A stretch of 64,000 bases of DNA from Reticulascus tulasneorum (GCA_001557505.1 LSAX01000003.1:2294001-2358000); one strand, 5' to 3'. Positions 10,317 to 22,745 are shown, counted from the stretch's first letter. Numbers and translations: made by a program. The notes: generated by a model not told the origin, from the letters alone.

Positions 10317-12993
10317 TTCCCCTGAACCCGGTTATGGCCTGGGCTGCAGAGAAAGAGATCGAAGGTTAGTTAGTGGGCTAAAGGTTGGATATGCCAGTTG
10401 GCCCTCCCATCCCTGCCGCGCTGCAGTAAGAACTAGGTACAATATAAGGATTGCCCTTTTGGGGGAGGTGCAGCTGTGGGCTGGGCAGGGGAGCGAGGCA
10501 AATGTTCCTGACCATGTTACATATTCTGACTCTTTCTTTCTTTCCTTTCTTTTGTCTTTTTTTACTAGGATGCGCGTTTGGGGAGGGTCAAGGAGATAAA
10601 GTGGCATGTTTTATTAGTCCAGCTCTTCACCGATTCTAGAGTGCTGCTAATCGTGCGCTTGTTGCTAGCTGAGGCGCCGCCATTGATTAGTGGCCTTGGG
10701 AGGAAGGCATCCGGATAGGACTTGACGCAGGGGCATTGGTTTTAGTGAAGGCGAAGAGGTAGATGGATTGTGCGAGAAGGGCGCCTCTCGCAACCGGCGC
10801 AACAGGGTGATTGGGTTGCTAGAGTGCATTGACAAAAGTTGCCCAAGTAGTGTAATAAGGTAGTCTGCATGCACCTGCACTAATTTTGCAAGTTGGGCTG
10901 ACGAGATTCTCACATAAGGCATGGCCAGGTTTAGCTGCTGAAGTTTTGCTGGAAGTCTTTGGGCATATGCTTTCTAGGTAATCTGTAGGCGGAACCTAAA
11001 CTGAAGACGGTGGGGCAGCACGCAAACGCATCGAGGAAATCTGAAACACATTTTTTCTTTCTCGACGGTGCTGGGGGATTGGCGAGGTGCAGTAGTGGAG
11101 TTTCTGCAGCAGACTTGCCTTCCCTTCCCGTCCAGCCAGCCGACTTGCAAATCTTCGAGCCAAGCGGCGTGCAAGACTCACCACGCGTCTTATTGGCCAT
11201 GGCGTGGATATGGACATTGCGAGGTGGACCAGGTGGTAGTCCGTGAGCGAGTCGCCGTTATCTGGCGGACACGACGTAACCAGAGAAAATCATAGCAGAA
11301 GCCTGGTTGCTTAATGGGATCTGTAATCAGTACGTCCGTACATACATGAGAGATGTGTGATAAACTTGAGATATGACCAAGATGGCGGGTGCCACTTTAC
11401 GCGTCGAAAGCGGAACCGGGGTCATCACGTCAAGCCGCCGCCCACAGACATTGCTAAGCTGAGGGGGGAGGGAGCCCCATTCAACTGTGCGCGAATCCTG
11501 GTAAGTGGATTTTGATATGCTGATTCGAACGCGGGATCGACGATTGGCGGTGATAGCAGGCCGTGCTAAGCTGCTTGAAAACGCCATGGTTTCCTTCTTT
11601 CTTTGTTCCTGTCCCTGCTGTCGATTGATTAAGTATATGCAAACCGTCAATGCAAACCTCCTGGTTGGGAGTCAGCTTGACTCCCATTTCGAGCGGGCTC
11701 AGCCCGTGGCTTTCCATCTCAACAATGCCGGCTGTTCCTGGCTCAGAGTCGCATGGGTCAAGGGTATGGTGGTGGTAGTGGGATGCTGCAGGTATGGCCT
11801 GGTCGATGCTCCTCCATGGTCTGCTTCGTATTCCACAAAGGATGGAGAAAGGCAATGGATGGATAGCGGCGCCTATATGCATCCTTCCCCACGGAAAGAA
11901 AAGAAGAAAGATTTTCCACCTCCTGGAGATAACGGTGGTGTGATGATATGGGGTATGAATATCCGAAGGAGACGCAGAGGGGAAGAATTCTTGCCGTTGG
12001 TTGTCCATGCTACGAGGCCATATTAACCAACAACGGAACAAGCAATTATCACTTTCGATATTCTCCTCTCTGGCCTCCATTGGATTTCTTCTTCGCCTGT
12101 GGGAGGTTAATTATGGAAACAGGCAAAGACGGGACTGGGATATATTAGGCCCGTACAGCCAAGTGGCAGGCTACCGGGAAAAGAACTGTACCGTAATGAG
12201 CACCACCACAGACTGCGTCGGGCATTGTCTCTTTTTGCGTCAGCACGTCTCGGGTAGAGATGCCTTTCTCTCGGTCTTCTGCAAATAGCTCTGTTGCTCT
12301 TTTGTTCCATTCAAATGCTCGCACCAGAGTTACATATCCCGGCTTCAAGCACTGCAGCTGGTGATGGCGGGGATCCGTCTCGGACTCACCTCACCTCCTA
12401 CATAGGCACGTAGGACCAATGCAAGGCACGTTGTACTAAGCAGTTTTGATAATGGATGCCCGGCCCTAGTGGGGAAAATCAGCGGCTCCAGGGGGGATCG
12501 ACACGCTGTTTGCCTTCCTGCCCTCCTAACTAGCGGGTAGCACGGGGAGACTCAGGGGTGTCGCCCGGGGGGGTTGCCTTTCTGGCGTTGCCTTATGAGG
12601 GCTAGCCGGTTATTTGGTTCGAACAACCCAGCATCTTGGATATGATGGCGCAAATGGATACGGCTTTGCGACGTATTGGAAGGGAGGGCCAATGGGGGGG
12701 AAGAGGGGGGTACGGCCGCTGTATTTTACTGGCTGCAAAAGCTGAAGGTCTGCAAAAGCGGTCAGGCACAAACAAGCCTTCCTCATATCTACCTAGGTAA
12801 AGTTATCTCGAGCCTTTTGTGCGGACTCGGGATGTACTTTTACTGTATTCCAGGCACCTAGTCCAGGCCTGGTAGGTACCTTATCACTAAAATAGCCCAG
12901 TACCTCTGGCCCTGGGCCCGGGCTCCTCTTAGGCTCGACCCTTCTTCTGCTTCTGCTGCACGCGCAATAAATTGACTTCCCATGTGTGCATAT

Positions 12994-13018
12994 CCCCCCC
13001 CCCCCCCCCCCCCCCCCC
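12994..13018 (+). repeat. Poly-C homopolymer (25 nt)
   Basis: An uninterrupted run of 25 cytosines is read about 610 bp upstream of the DENN gene start. Long C/G homopolymers are rare in fungal genomes and are prone to slippage, so the length in the assembly may be inexact. Confidence 0.9.
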
Positions 13019-13627
13019 ATCCCACCCACCCATGCACCGTCGACCCCATCCCATCCATAATACATTACCAGGCCAAAATAATCTGCCATCCCGTCACGAA
13101 TGAAAACGCGCGAGCCACCTTGCCCTCGCCATCTGACTGTGGCCCGACCAGATTTGGTTTTTTTTTTCTTCCTCTCCCGTATCTATGCTGTGCCTGAACG
13201 GGATGCGGCGAGAATAATTAAATAAAATCTCTGTCCTGTCGCCTTCCGCTCGACTGGCCAACCTGGACTTGCTGCAAAATCCCGGCCACTCTCGTCCCCG
13301 CGACGACCGTCACTCGTTTGGCTCGTTCTGGTTCACCTCTCCTCGTCTCGTCTTGGCTTGTCAGGACACTTCGCCTTCCGAAACAATCTTGTTTGTTCAC
13401 CCGCCGGTTTGTGCACAAGCTGCCTCCCGCCAGATCTGTTTCAAGAAACTAAATCATCAGTGTGTCAGCCATTGTCTGGGGGCCACTTCGTCTTTGGAAT
13501 CCTCGCACCCTGTCGAGCGTGGGACCACGAACCAACCCGGCCAAGTTGTCTACGATAAAAGACTAGATTGGCCCCGATTGACCATCCCACGGGCCCACCT
13601 TCCACGAATTCCTCGGATTGTCATGTC

Positions 13628-16600
13628 ATGGACAGCTCGTCGACGCCGCTCGCTGACTACTTCTGGGTCGCGGGCATAGAGTCCATCTCATACAATGATG
13701 TTCCACCACCGAACTCTCAGCTCGAGACGACTATTGCGGAAGATAGCGAACGGGAAGGAAGCGAAAACGGCCTGAATGGCAATTCAAAGGCGTATGCTCG
13801 ACATTCAAGACAGAACTCGGGCAATCGACTCTCGAAGCTCTCCCACGATGGTCGGTTTAGTATCCATACCCTCGACGAGCTCGACGGGAATACCCGTAGC
13901 AACAGGAGCAGTGCGACGATCAGGCCCTCGCACCTGGGGAACGTCAATGGCGCTACTAATGATGGGGGATTTCTTGACGGTTTTGACTTTGACACGGCGT
14001 TGCTGAAGTTTGCTGCCGAAAGGGAAAACTTTCTGGACGACTTGAGCTTCAGTGCCGGGGCGAAGACACAGTCGAGACCACCAATGGTGAACCCGAGGGC
14101 AGAGAGGATCAAAGCCGACGAAAACGAGCCTAATGGCAGGAGAAGCCCGTTGAGGAGTATGGAGAGAAGTATCAAGGGCAGCATACGCCGTAAGATGAGT
14201 TTTAGGGACATGAACAGCATGCGCAAGCAGCCCGCTGCTCCGAAAGCAGGTATGAACGGGGGCCACTCACTTTCCCGTCAAGGTTCCAACTCCACGATCC
14301 CAAATCGAGGCAAATTTCAGCGTACTGACACGTTGGAATTAGCTTCGATTCGAACATCCAAACGTTTGAGCAACTACAACTCGGTCATTCCTCCGCCGGA
14401 GCCGCTGAACACGGACCCCGATATGCACCCTCTGAAGCGGCACTTCGAGCCCGTGCTACTGGACAGATACCCAGCGAAGTCTGCAACTGATGAGACAGCC
14501 CGCCGGGGCCGGTTTCCGGACTACGTGCCCATGTTCGCATTCCCCAACGATATTCAGATTGTATCGTCGGATGACAGACCGAGATCGACATGGCATGGCT
14601 TCACTATGACTGGCGACGACAACTCCAAGATCTACGGCATCACAATTATCATATGGACTGCTTTGACGGCTGAAGTGGCCGAAGATGTAGAAAAGAGGTG
14701 TGAGCAATGGAGACAGGGCCACATGTCCAACGAGGAACGGGAGTTGGCAGCCAGCTTGGGAGTCCGATTAGCAGCTGAGCGTGCTCATTTGTCCCAACTG
14801 CTTGCAAGGCTGCCGTCAATCCCTTCTGGATCGTCGGCTAGAGAGATCTTGGATGATCAGATCAGCACCGTCGAAGAAAAGATCAGTCTCATGACAGATA
14901 TGCTCAGACCACTACGGCATGGCGCTGCATCAAAGATCGACGGGCTTACCGCTGGTGAAAGCGGACTTTGGACACCAAGGGCATATGGAATCCTGGGCAG
15001 AGATGTCACTAGGATATCTTTCTGGAAGGAATGGCTGAGGGCGGTGATAGTCCCCATGACCGATGGAGCCATTCTCAGAGTACCGCCCAGCTCCCCCAAG
15101 GTGGGACGATGGCAACCTCTGGAACGCTACGTTGTCAACCTTTGCACCGAAGCTTTTAGTCCACTGGGCTCGAAGACGCAGGTCGAGCTCGGAGTCAGGG
15201 AGCTACGCCTGTATGCTCGGAAGGAAGCGGCGAATGAGATTCCTGGATCGCGCACCATCGACATATACGCCTTGTTCAGATGTCTCTCGCTCGAGAACAT
15301 TGTGGCATTATTCGAATATGCCATGTCTGAGTCACGTATTATCTTTCTCTCCTCGCACACAGGCATGCTTCACCTTGCTTGCCATGCCCTGGCCAACTTG
15401 CTCTATCCTTTGAAGTGGGCAAGCATCTTTATTCCAGTCTTACCAGCTCGCTTGCTTTCTGCACTTGAGGCCCCTTGCCCATATATTGTCGGCATTGAGC
15501 GACGGTACGAGCACATTGAACTCCCGGAGGATGATTATGTGCTTGTGGATCTGGACAAAGATACGATCGATGCGACATCCCAACCCATTCGATTACCCAA
15601 GCAGCACCGACGCAAGCTCATGTCCCTTTTGCAGATTGCTGCTCCGCATAAGTTGAGGTATGGGGTTGCGACTGGTCCGCCACCGTACGCCATGGAGTCA
15701 TTCCCATATGATGCCTTCTCCGCAGAAAATGCATCGTTGTACGACCCTAACAGCTCGGCAAGCACTCTGGGCAAATGGGTTGCGCAAAACTCATCCTCGT
15801 TCGGAGAGCCTGGCCCACCCTCTGAAATACACCCTCCAGTGTTCAATGCTTTCTTGCACTCCAAGGTGGATCCTAACAAGTCAGACCGACCCGGTACGAG
15901 CAAGTCTGCACGGACTAGTCCTCCGTCTTCAGTCTCCCCAATATCTATGACCTTCCCGCCGATGCCCACAACGCCAGTATCACGCAGTGACTCGGGCTTT
16001 GCGCTCTCATCAACATTGAGGGAGAAGCGGTCTGGCCATTTCGACGAGGCCAAGTCGCGTCGCAGCTCGTCATTTGGGATGGACAAGCACCCGCCACTTC
16101 ACAAACCGAGCCTGCCTTTCCTGAATGGGCATACACCCAGCTTATCTATCTCAGCAATTTCCATGGACTCAAAGTCCTCTTACGGGGGCTATGCGCCGTC
16201 AACATACGCGCAGTCAACGCTGGCGGCATCTACTATTATGCCAAACATGCTCATACAACCTGTGCGGAATACCGAGACAACTGTTTGGGTTGAAGGCCAT
16301 TGTTTCAACTACATAACCAATGACTTTTCGTCTAACTGCTCGGTATGCGATGATCGCTCAGACGGCGATGGAATTTACAAATGTTCCGGTTGCCATGCCT
16401 TGGCACATGGCCGCTGCCTGGGGTTTGTCTCTATCGTATGCCCCGAGGCTTTTCACGTTGATAGGGTCAGGGCTGCTTTTGTCCGCTGTCTAGCAAGCCT
16501 GTTGTACACGTACAGGAAGTATCTCGGGCGGCCATCCAAGGAACAGAAGAGTAACGGTCAACTGTACGCGTTTGAAATGGATGGGTTTATCAAGAGTCTT

Positions 16601-17147
16601 CCGTATGATCAACAAGAATACGCCTCGATGATGCGGGAAACACAAGGTATGTCTTCCTCTTCTCCACCGCCAATTCCCGGCCATATGCTAACACGCGATA
16701 GCCTTCAATGAATTCATCCACGAACGAGAGACTAGGCCAGCATCTCATGCTTCTGTTCGGCTATTCGATGAGATTATAATGGCTAAGAAGGCTCGTGGAC
16801 GGCCAGGGATAACATCTGGGCTGTCTCGGCTATCAACCATCAGGGCTTCCCACGGCGCCACGAGCAACGCTTCTAGCTTCGCCCCGCCATCGAAATATGG
16901 CAAGATCCCGGGATATCTAGGTGACACCTCGGAGCATCTATGGAGAACGGCTTCAGTGCCAGTGCCTAACGGCAAGTTTCCGGGCGACTACAGGAGTGTG
17001 GTTACAAGAATACCCACGAAGCTGGACACTTCATTGATGAGAGAGCCTCGAGCCATCCAAGGAATTCCCCGTCCCGAGCAGCGGGGAACCCGTGGTCTTA
17101 TTAGGAAGCAAGTCCCCAGCATGCTTGGCACCACACCTCCCAAGTGA
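13628..17147 (+). CDS. DENN-domain protein with C-terminal C1 zinc domain
   Basis: DENN proteins act as exchange factors for Rab GTPases in membrane traffic. Exons 13628-16646 and 16702-17147 (55-bp intron, GTATGT/ATAG) encode 1154 residues. The frame is open upstream from a TTG at 13568, but the first ATG gives MDSSSTPLADYFWVAGIES. An N-terminal disordered Ser/Arg-rich region is followed by the uDENN part (PLKRHFEPVLLDRYP, FAFPNDIQIVSS), the central DENN core (about residues 490-640, with ESRIIFLSSH and PCPYIVGIERRYEHIELP) and a low-complexity linker. A C1 domain at about 890-940 has the full H-x12-C-x2-C...C-x2-C-x4-H-x2-C-x7-C spacing. The C-terminal tail after the intron is basic. The partner Rab cannot be told from the sequence. 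Confidence 0.92.
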
Positions 17148-17845
17148 GACCGAAATGACTCACAATTATCGACCACACTAGAGCAACCGAAGCTCTATCA
17201 TGAGGGGCAATGCTCTAACTGTTCCCATCTATATTGGAAGGCACATTAGGAGAGAGTGTAAGTTAAGCAAGAAAGGTCAAAAAGACTAGACAGACATATT
17301 GTACGATTGGCAAGGCATGGAACTAGGAGGACAAGAGGACACTTCACCAGCTGACTCTAATTTCCGTTTAAACAAACGGCCTAATTCACGAGTTTGATTT
17401 TCATTTCTTTCGCCGGAAATTGGATCATGCCTTTGTCTGGAGTGCAGGATGGAATTTGCATTGTTTGCGGCTGGAGGGAAGGCTCACAGGAAGTGAGGCC
17501 ATCGAGAGACAACTCCAAATGAACAGATTAGCCTGAGTGAAACGAATTCTATGGTAGTCGAGGCGAATTAAATATATGTCATATCGGCTTATCAAATACG
17601 CGCTCACAAGCATCGTCCAGATGGGACTTGCAATCGTCAAAGTAACGAGACTCCATGCCTTGGACGGGTTTACAGTTTCTCTACCGGCTAGGTCATGAAG
17701 AAGGTAAAAGATTATAATATTAAACAGTTCTGGTCTTGCCAGTTGCAAGGACTGATTCCTCGCCATCCCAAACACCCCGCCAAAATCCTTAATATACCTC
17801 CTTTAACCATTTCAGTACAGTAGCGTGTCAAGCGCATGCCGCCCT
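17148..17845. other. Convergent 3' intergenic region
   Basis: This lies between the ends of the DENN gene and YPI1. A 116-codon hydrophobic frame at 17425-17775 on the minus strand has no recognisable family and is not called a gene. Confidence 0.5.
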
Positions 17846-18443
17846 TCACGCCTTGGCCTTTCCGCCCTTGCTTCCCTCGCCGGCATTGTCCTTCGGCTTC
17901 GAGGGCTTTGGCACTCTTTCGTAGGCATTCGGACTCGGCGCCCTCTTGCCCTGATCGTCGCCTCCCTTCCGTCGTCGGCTACGACCATGACCATGCCCAT
18001 GGTCATGGTCATGGTTCGCGCAGTCGTGGGTGTGCTTCTTGCCGTTCCTATCGCCGGAGGAGACGCGCCGCGGCTGGTCGGCCTCGGAGTCAGAATCTGA
18101 GGAAGAGGACGAGGAGGACTCGTCGCTGGATTCGTCGACGGCTTTGGGTTTGTGATAAATGCAGCACACTGCAGAGTGTTAGCTTAAGTTCCGAGACTAA
18201 TCGTCAAAGGGGCGGAGGAGGAAGCGATGGGGATGTGAAGAGGAGGCGAGATTTACCCTTCGAGCTCTTGCGTCCAAGCCCTTCGTTATCCACTACGTCC
18301 TCAGCCCACTGCACTGATCTTCTCGACGGCGCATGCGCGCCGCGCAATCTCAGGACGCTCTGCGTGCGTGTCTGGCTCTGCGTGGCCGTCTGCGTTGTCG
18401 AGATCTGTGTCGGCCCTTGCGATCGTTGTTGCAAAGCAGCCAT
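17846..18443 (-). CDS. YPI1: Type 1 protein phosphatase inhibitor/regulator (inhibitor-3 family)
   Basis: Ypi1 binds and regulates the nuclear pool of protein phosphatase 1 (Glc7). Exons 18443-18257 and 18168-17846 with an 88-bp GTAAAT/GCAG intron encode 169 residues. The family core is complete: SVQWAEDVVDNEGLGRKSSK, with the VxW-type PP1-docking site, runs across the splice junction into VCCIYHKPK. PNAYERVPKP near the C-terminus is also typical. An acidic Ser-rich stretch (ESSDESSSSSSSDSDSE) separates the core from a His-rich segment (HTHDCANHDHDHGHGHG) that may bind metal. The N-terminus is Gln/Thr-rich. The gene is tandem with GEP3. The call is very secure. Confidence 0.96.
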
Positions 18444-19090
18444 GGCGAAGTAGATTGAATTGTGGAATGGTGCAGCCTTTTCAAGGTTTGCCGGAAAGCG
18501 AGGCGGATGAGGTTTCTGGTGGGGGGGATATATGAGGGGCGAATGTTCTGGATGTCTGACAAAGCGGACTGGTGGGTCTAGGCCGCAACTCGTGGTCGGA
18601 CTGGTCGTGATTGACCGGTCGTGCAGTCGCGTGTCTCGATGGGGATGAGGAGATGCCGTGTAGTTCGACGAGGAGGACTGCGGTTTAATAACGGTGGTGT
18701 GAGGTTGAAGTGGGAGGGCTGGAGATCCGGGGAAATTTCGTTGACCGCTAGCCCCACGTCATCGCGGTTGGACCCTGGAAATTTATCCAGCGGCATCTCG
18801 GCCCCGCAGTATGCGTTCACCAGCCTGATGATTCGCATCTCATAGCGGGGCGCCGCACCTCTGGCCCCTTTTCGAAAAGGCGTCACGCGCATACTAAAAC
18901 GTTTCTCACGAACGAAAGGAAAGTGGAAACGTGGCACACGAAAAATCTATGTTATTACATGTTCAATGATATATGGCCAATGTCTATGCCCCGTGATATG
19001 CAAAGCGCAAGAGAATAGGGTTCCACAGCAGGCTGTTGGTGCAAATGATATACAGAGCAGAGTGTGTTGCCGCGATATACGGTACTCCTC
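18444..19090. other. Intergenic region between YPI1 and GEP3
   Basis: No gene is supported. The 119- and 74-codon frames on opposite strands are overlapping noise. It should contain the YPI1 promoter and the GEP3 3' end. Confidence 0.5.
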
Positions 19091-21279
19091 TTAGTGAGTA
19101 GTGGCTGCCGCCGATCTCATAGCTATTTTCTCGTTCTTCTTCGCGTTTTTCATGCTCTTGCGTGGCCGGGACCTCTTGTTCTTGGCCTGTATCAGCGTCT
19201 TGTTCAACAGATACCCATTCATCGGGGCTCGAGAACCAATGAATCGACCCTCTGGCGTGTACACATCCACAGCCGGCCAGTTGAGGTTCTCTGGGTTGTC
19301 GTCCGAGTAGTCGTCTGGATCATTATCTGGGACATTGTCTCGTGGCGCATCCTGGCGCTCAGGAGTACCCTCCATGACAGCGAAAGGATCCACTGGTAGT
19401 GCTTGCTGCTTTCTCTGGCGTTCGTACAACTGCCATGTCCTGACTTGGGCCACAATCTCGACCCAGCCACATCCTTCGATCAAAAGGTCGATTGCTAGAA
19501 CACGGTAAGGGAGGTCCTCGACTCTCCTGCCCCCCACGTGCTTCCGAGTAATCGGGCCAGACCTCTTCTGCGTGACGTCGTAGCGGAGATCAAACGTCCC
19601 TGCGTGCTGAATCTTCTCGCCCGTGCCTGGTACGGAGATATTCTCCACAGTGGGAGCAGTCCTGGTTTGGTCTTGGAAGCCAATCGCCTTTTCCGTGGCG
19701 GTCAAGTGTGCGGTGAGAGGCGTAAAATTGTAGCCGAGGAAAATCAAGTCTGGGGTTCTTGGTGTGATGCGAATGAATCCGCCTAAGAGTATAGACTGAC
19801 CAGGCTTAATCACCTGCTGTTCTGGCTTGATGCGATCTTTCAGAATGAGCGACGGCCGGTGCTCCTCCTGGACAAATAGCTCTAGATCGCTGCGAGCCAG
19901 TCCCGGTAGATCAATCAGTTCCCCCTTACCGTTGCCAAACGGGATTCGAATGGGCGAGGCTGTGGTACCGGGGAGAGCCGAAACCGTGGGCATTGCTGGA
20001 TAGTTACTTTCTGGCTGAGCCGGAGGCAGCAAGTCGTGTACATCGAGACCTTGGTCCTCGTACAACAACGGGCTGTCTGCAGGCTGTTCCGTGGCGCCAA
20101 TATCTTGCAGCCTCGGCAGCATAGGTACTTCAATCAGGTGTTTCGGAGACGTGGCGCTGGACCTGCCTTTGGGGAAAACAGCCTCAAATAGCTGGCTCTT
20201 CCCCACGTTCACTTTCCCTACCATCCAGCCTGCCCCTCCTCGTTCCCATATCTCTTCCTTCAACGTCTTCGTCCACCAACTCCTCTTCGCGCTTACACAT
20301 CTCATGTTGCCGAGTCGCACAACATGTCCAAATTCACCCAGCGCACCACGCAGGACTTCTCTCAGATATGGCATGAGATTGTCAACCTGCTCCTTTGTGG
20401 GCGCTAGCAAATCAGACCGAGTGACAATGAAGCTCATTTCAAACTTGCGATCTTTGTAATACCGGTCAGCCCTAGACCGGCGGTTCTTGTGTCGTAATGA
20501 CACATCTCCGAGCAGTCTATGTAAGCGTGGCACCACAGACATGGGGAAGTCGGCCGCGTCTATGACATGGTATATGTGGTTATATTTATAGGGGGATTCG
20601 TCGATTGTCTCGCGTAAGGAATCCACACTCGGGTGGTATATCGATGTCCCAATTTGGTGGTGAACCAGGTTATGGCAACGATCGCATAGTGGTACACGTA
20701 CTTCTGGGCTCGGGGCTTCGAATGTCAGCGTGATAAAGATGTATTGCAGGAATTGGCCTTACCAGGTTCCTCAGGTCCCAGAAGCTGTCCATATTGAAGG
20801 GTTTTCGGATCAATTCCAATGTCCTCGAGCCCTTTGGCATCCAATGACTGGATCGCCTCTTCAAGAACTTTGTCTTCCTCTCGTTTCCTCATTTTCTTCT
20901 TCATCTCCTCCTCCTCGTGGCCAGTCTCCAAGCCCAGAAATGTCCGAACTGCTTTGCGCTCGGAGTTGAAATAACCAGCCTGACCAGCGTCGGCTGTTTG
21001 AGAGAAGGCGCCGCAACCGGTACATTGAAGAGGCAACTTCCTAATTGCTTTGGGTTGTTGTGGTGGCGGCGGAGTCGTGTGAACGACCGCCTCTGTGTGA
21101 GAGTGCAGGCATCGCTTTTGGCGATACTGCAACTGCTGGCTCTTATTCAGGAGAGTCCCGCTGTCGAAATGTCCTCGTCCCAGGGCTGGACACAGGAAGA
21201 CTGGAACCTCCGACATACATGATCGGTCGCCGATTCTCAGAGCCGTCTTGAGCCATCTCGATGACAATGCGCGATGCAT
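19091..21279 (-). CDS. GEP3: Mitochondrial circularly permuted GTPase, Gep3/Mtg3 family
   Basis: Gep3 (Mtg3) is a YqeH-like GTPase needed for assembly of the small mitochondrial ribosomal subunit. Exons 21279-20763 and 20715-19091, joined over a 47-bp GTAAGG/GAAG intron, encode 713 residues. A mitochondrial leader (MHRALSSRWLKTALR) precedes a zinc finger of CTGC (86-89) and CDRC (183-186), split by the intron. GTPase motifs occur in permuted order: G4-like TRSD at 271-274, SAK near 314, then the P-loop GKVNVGKS at 339-346 and G3 DLPG at 441-444. The C-terminus is Lys/Arg-rich. It is divergently transcribed with the mL61 gene, another mitoribosome component, 233 bp away. Confidence 0.93.
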
Positions 21280-21512
21280 TTTCTCAAACTAATGCGCATC
21301 CAGTACATTTACAGCTTTCAAGGTTTTTTTTTGGATGCTGGAAGATTAGGGACCATCAAGGTTCCCGATAAGCTCTTATCCGGATCAGCATCGGGCCGCC
21401 TATCCCGCGGACCCTGGACAATTTTCTGATCTCTACCACGCGACTCTCACTCATGAAGACCAGAGCTCTGCGGTTTTCTTAGTGTGTATCTTAACGATCG
21501 ATCTTTTTCGCA

Positions 21513-22309
21513 ATGGTCGGTGTAGAGACTAGATGGAATGTTCTCAGGCTTGTACGTACTTCTCGTTTCCCTTGAATTGGTTCATGCACTAACAGCTTCT
21601 TGTAGAAGGTATATACTCTGCTCGTTGAGCTGCGACGGCTTCCTCTAACAACCCAATCCAGCTGTTGCAATTACGGCATGGCCCAGGAGCGGCGGTTCTG
21701 CCTCCAGAGGTAACAAGAATACACCTGGAGTTCGCAAAGTTATTCAATGACGGGCACATGGGTCCTAGGTCCGTTCCCAGATAGCCGACCTGAACCTCTC
21801 TAGTCGTCCCCTACTCTAACACCCAGCTTAGGAGATTCTGGCGCGACTACCTCCCCCGACTGAAATACTACAACCCGGCCATACCCATGATCGTAAATCG
21901 CAAGCCCAATCAAGAAGGCCCCGCGACCATGACGATATACCTTCGCACCAAGCCTTCAACCCCCGCGAAACCAACACCCGATAACCCCCTGGGGCAAATA
22001 ATTCTCACCCAGCCGCCCTCCTCCGCGATAGACCAATCTAGAGCTACTCCGCCAGCTGCTGATGAGCGAACCATCAAGATCGACATGAAGCACAAGCACT
22101 CGGACCAGATTTTGGAGCTGTTTATGGCGGAAACAGGGGCGCAGCAGATAGTTCCTACGCCCGAGGAGAAGATTGAGTTGAAACAGGCAGAAACTTTTAT
22201 ACGGCAGGGCGAGATCGCTCGGCAGGCGATGAAGAAGTTGCTAGACGCGGAGAAGAAAGAGAAGGCAATGTTGACTAGGGCGACAGAATCGCTGGAGGAC
22301 GCTGAATAG
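21513..22309 (+). CDS. MRP49: Mitochondrial large-subunit ribosomal protein mL61 (Mrp49 family)
   Basis: This is a component of the mitochondrial 54S ribosomal subunit with an L51/S25/CI-B8 thioredoxin-like domain. Four exons are read: 21513-21551, 21606-21608, 21662-21768 and 21832-22309, giving 208 residues. The family run is visible as LLQLRHGPGAAVLPPEVTRI, FNDGHMGP, then after the third intron RRFWRDYLPRLKYYNPAIPM. The C-terminal third is a charged helical extension. The second exon is only 3 nt (AAG, Lys), flanked by introns of 54 and 53 bp, each with its own CTAAC branch site. The alternative is one 110-bp intron with loss of that Lys, which does not change frame. The gene shares a 233-bp promoter region with GEP3. 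Confidence 0.88.
21606..21608 (+). other. Putative 3-nt microexon (AAG) of the mL61 gene
   Basis: AAG is bounded by an acceptor (GCACTAACAGCTTCTTGTAG) and a donor (GTATAT), while the next acceptor is preceded by CTCTAACAACCCAATCCAG. The two introns it creates are 54 and 53 bp, the normal size here. It adds one Lys (NVLRL-K-LLQLRHGPG). Confidence 0.6.
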
Positions 22310-22745
22310 ACTTGGCAGACTGGATTGATGTGTATGATTACATGTACAAATTGTACCAAGACACAAAGAATTAGGGAATGTCATGGCGAGATCTCGGCTT
22401 CAGACTCGGATATACACCAATGCGGCGTGAATGAGCTTCGGTACCAAGTTCTTACCGACAGACATTCTTGTTTCTCTCACTCATGGGTCATAGAATGTCA
22501 TAATCGTTCTGCTCATAGCTACATTGTCATTATGAGAGCTTCCCCAGAGGTGCTTTGCCTATGCAACATCCAAGAGACCGATGTTTCTTCCAAAACACAA
22601 TCCGATCCTCAGGGAGTAAAGAGTATACAATGCCCCTGCTAGTAACGTGCAGATAATAAACGCACCAAGAAGCTGGCTGTCTTAACCAGCCCTAACGCCA
22701 GATGTGATGTTGTACCGCATCCAATAAGCAAGTAAGGATACCTGC
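22310..22745. other. Convergent 3' intergenic region
   Basis: The stretch separates the convergent ends of the mL61 and HUL4-like genes. Nothing else is recognised in it. Confidence 0.55.

Larger units (their letters stand above)
9687..13627. other. 3.9 kb gene-free region upstream of the DENN gene
   Basis: No coding gene could be supported over almost 4 kb. Contents noted: a G-rich strand with four GGG runs at 10296-10316, a pyrimidine-rich stretch at 10526-10566, TACCTAGGTA at 12790-12799, a run of 25 C at 12994-13018, and T-tracts at 13156-13170. The right part is CT-rich and probably forms the promoter and leader of the DENN gene. Several 60-200 codon frames overlap each other on both strands without domains. 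Confidence 0.55.

Noticed and set aside
11480..11600. TTCGAA-containing stretch resembling a minus-strand tRNA
   Set aside because: The T-stem does not pair beyond one base and no acceptor stem can be formed.
13568..13627. Upstream extension of the DENN protein from TTG
   Set aside because: TTG is not a normal nuclear start codon. The first ATG at 13628 gives the expected N-terminus.
13717..14226. Long antisense frames inside the DENN gene (also 15535-16086)
   Set aside because: They mirror the codon structure of the real gene on the other strand and have no domain or splice support.
17425..17775. Hydrophobic 116-codon frame on the minus strand
   Set aside because: No family resemblance, and it lies in AT-rich 3' flanking DNA between convergent genes.
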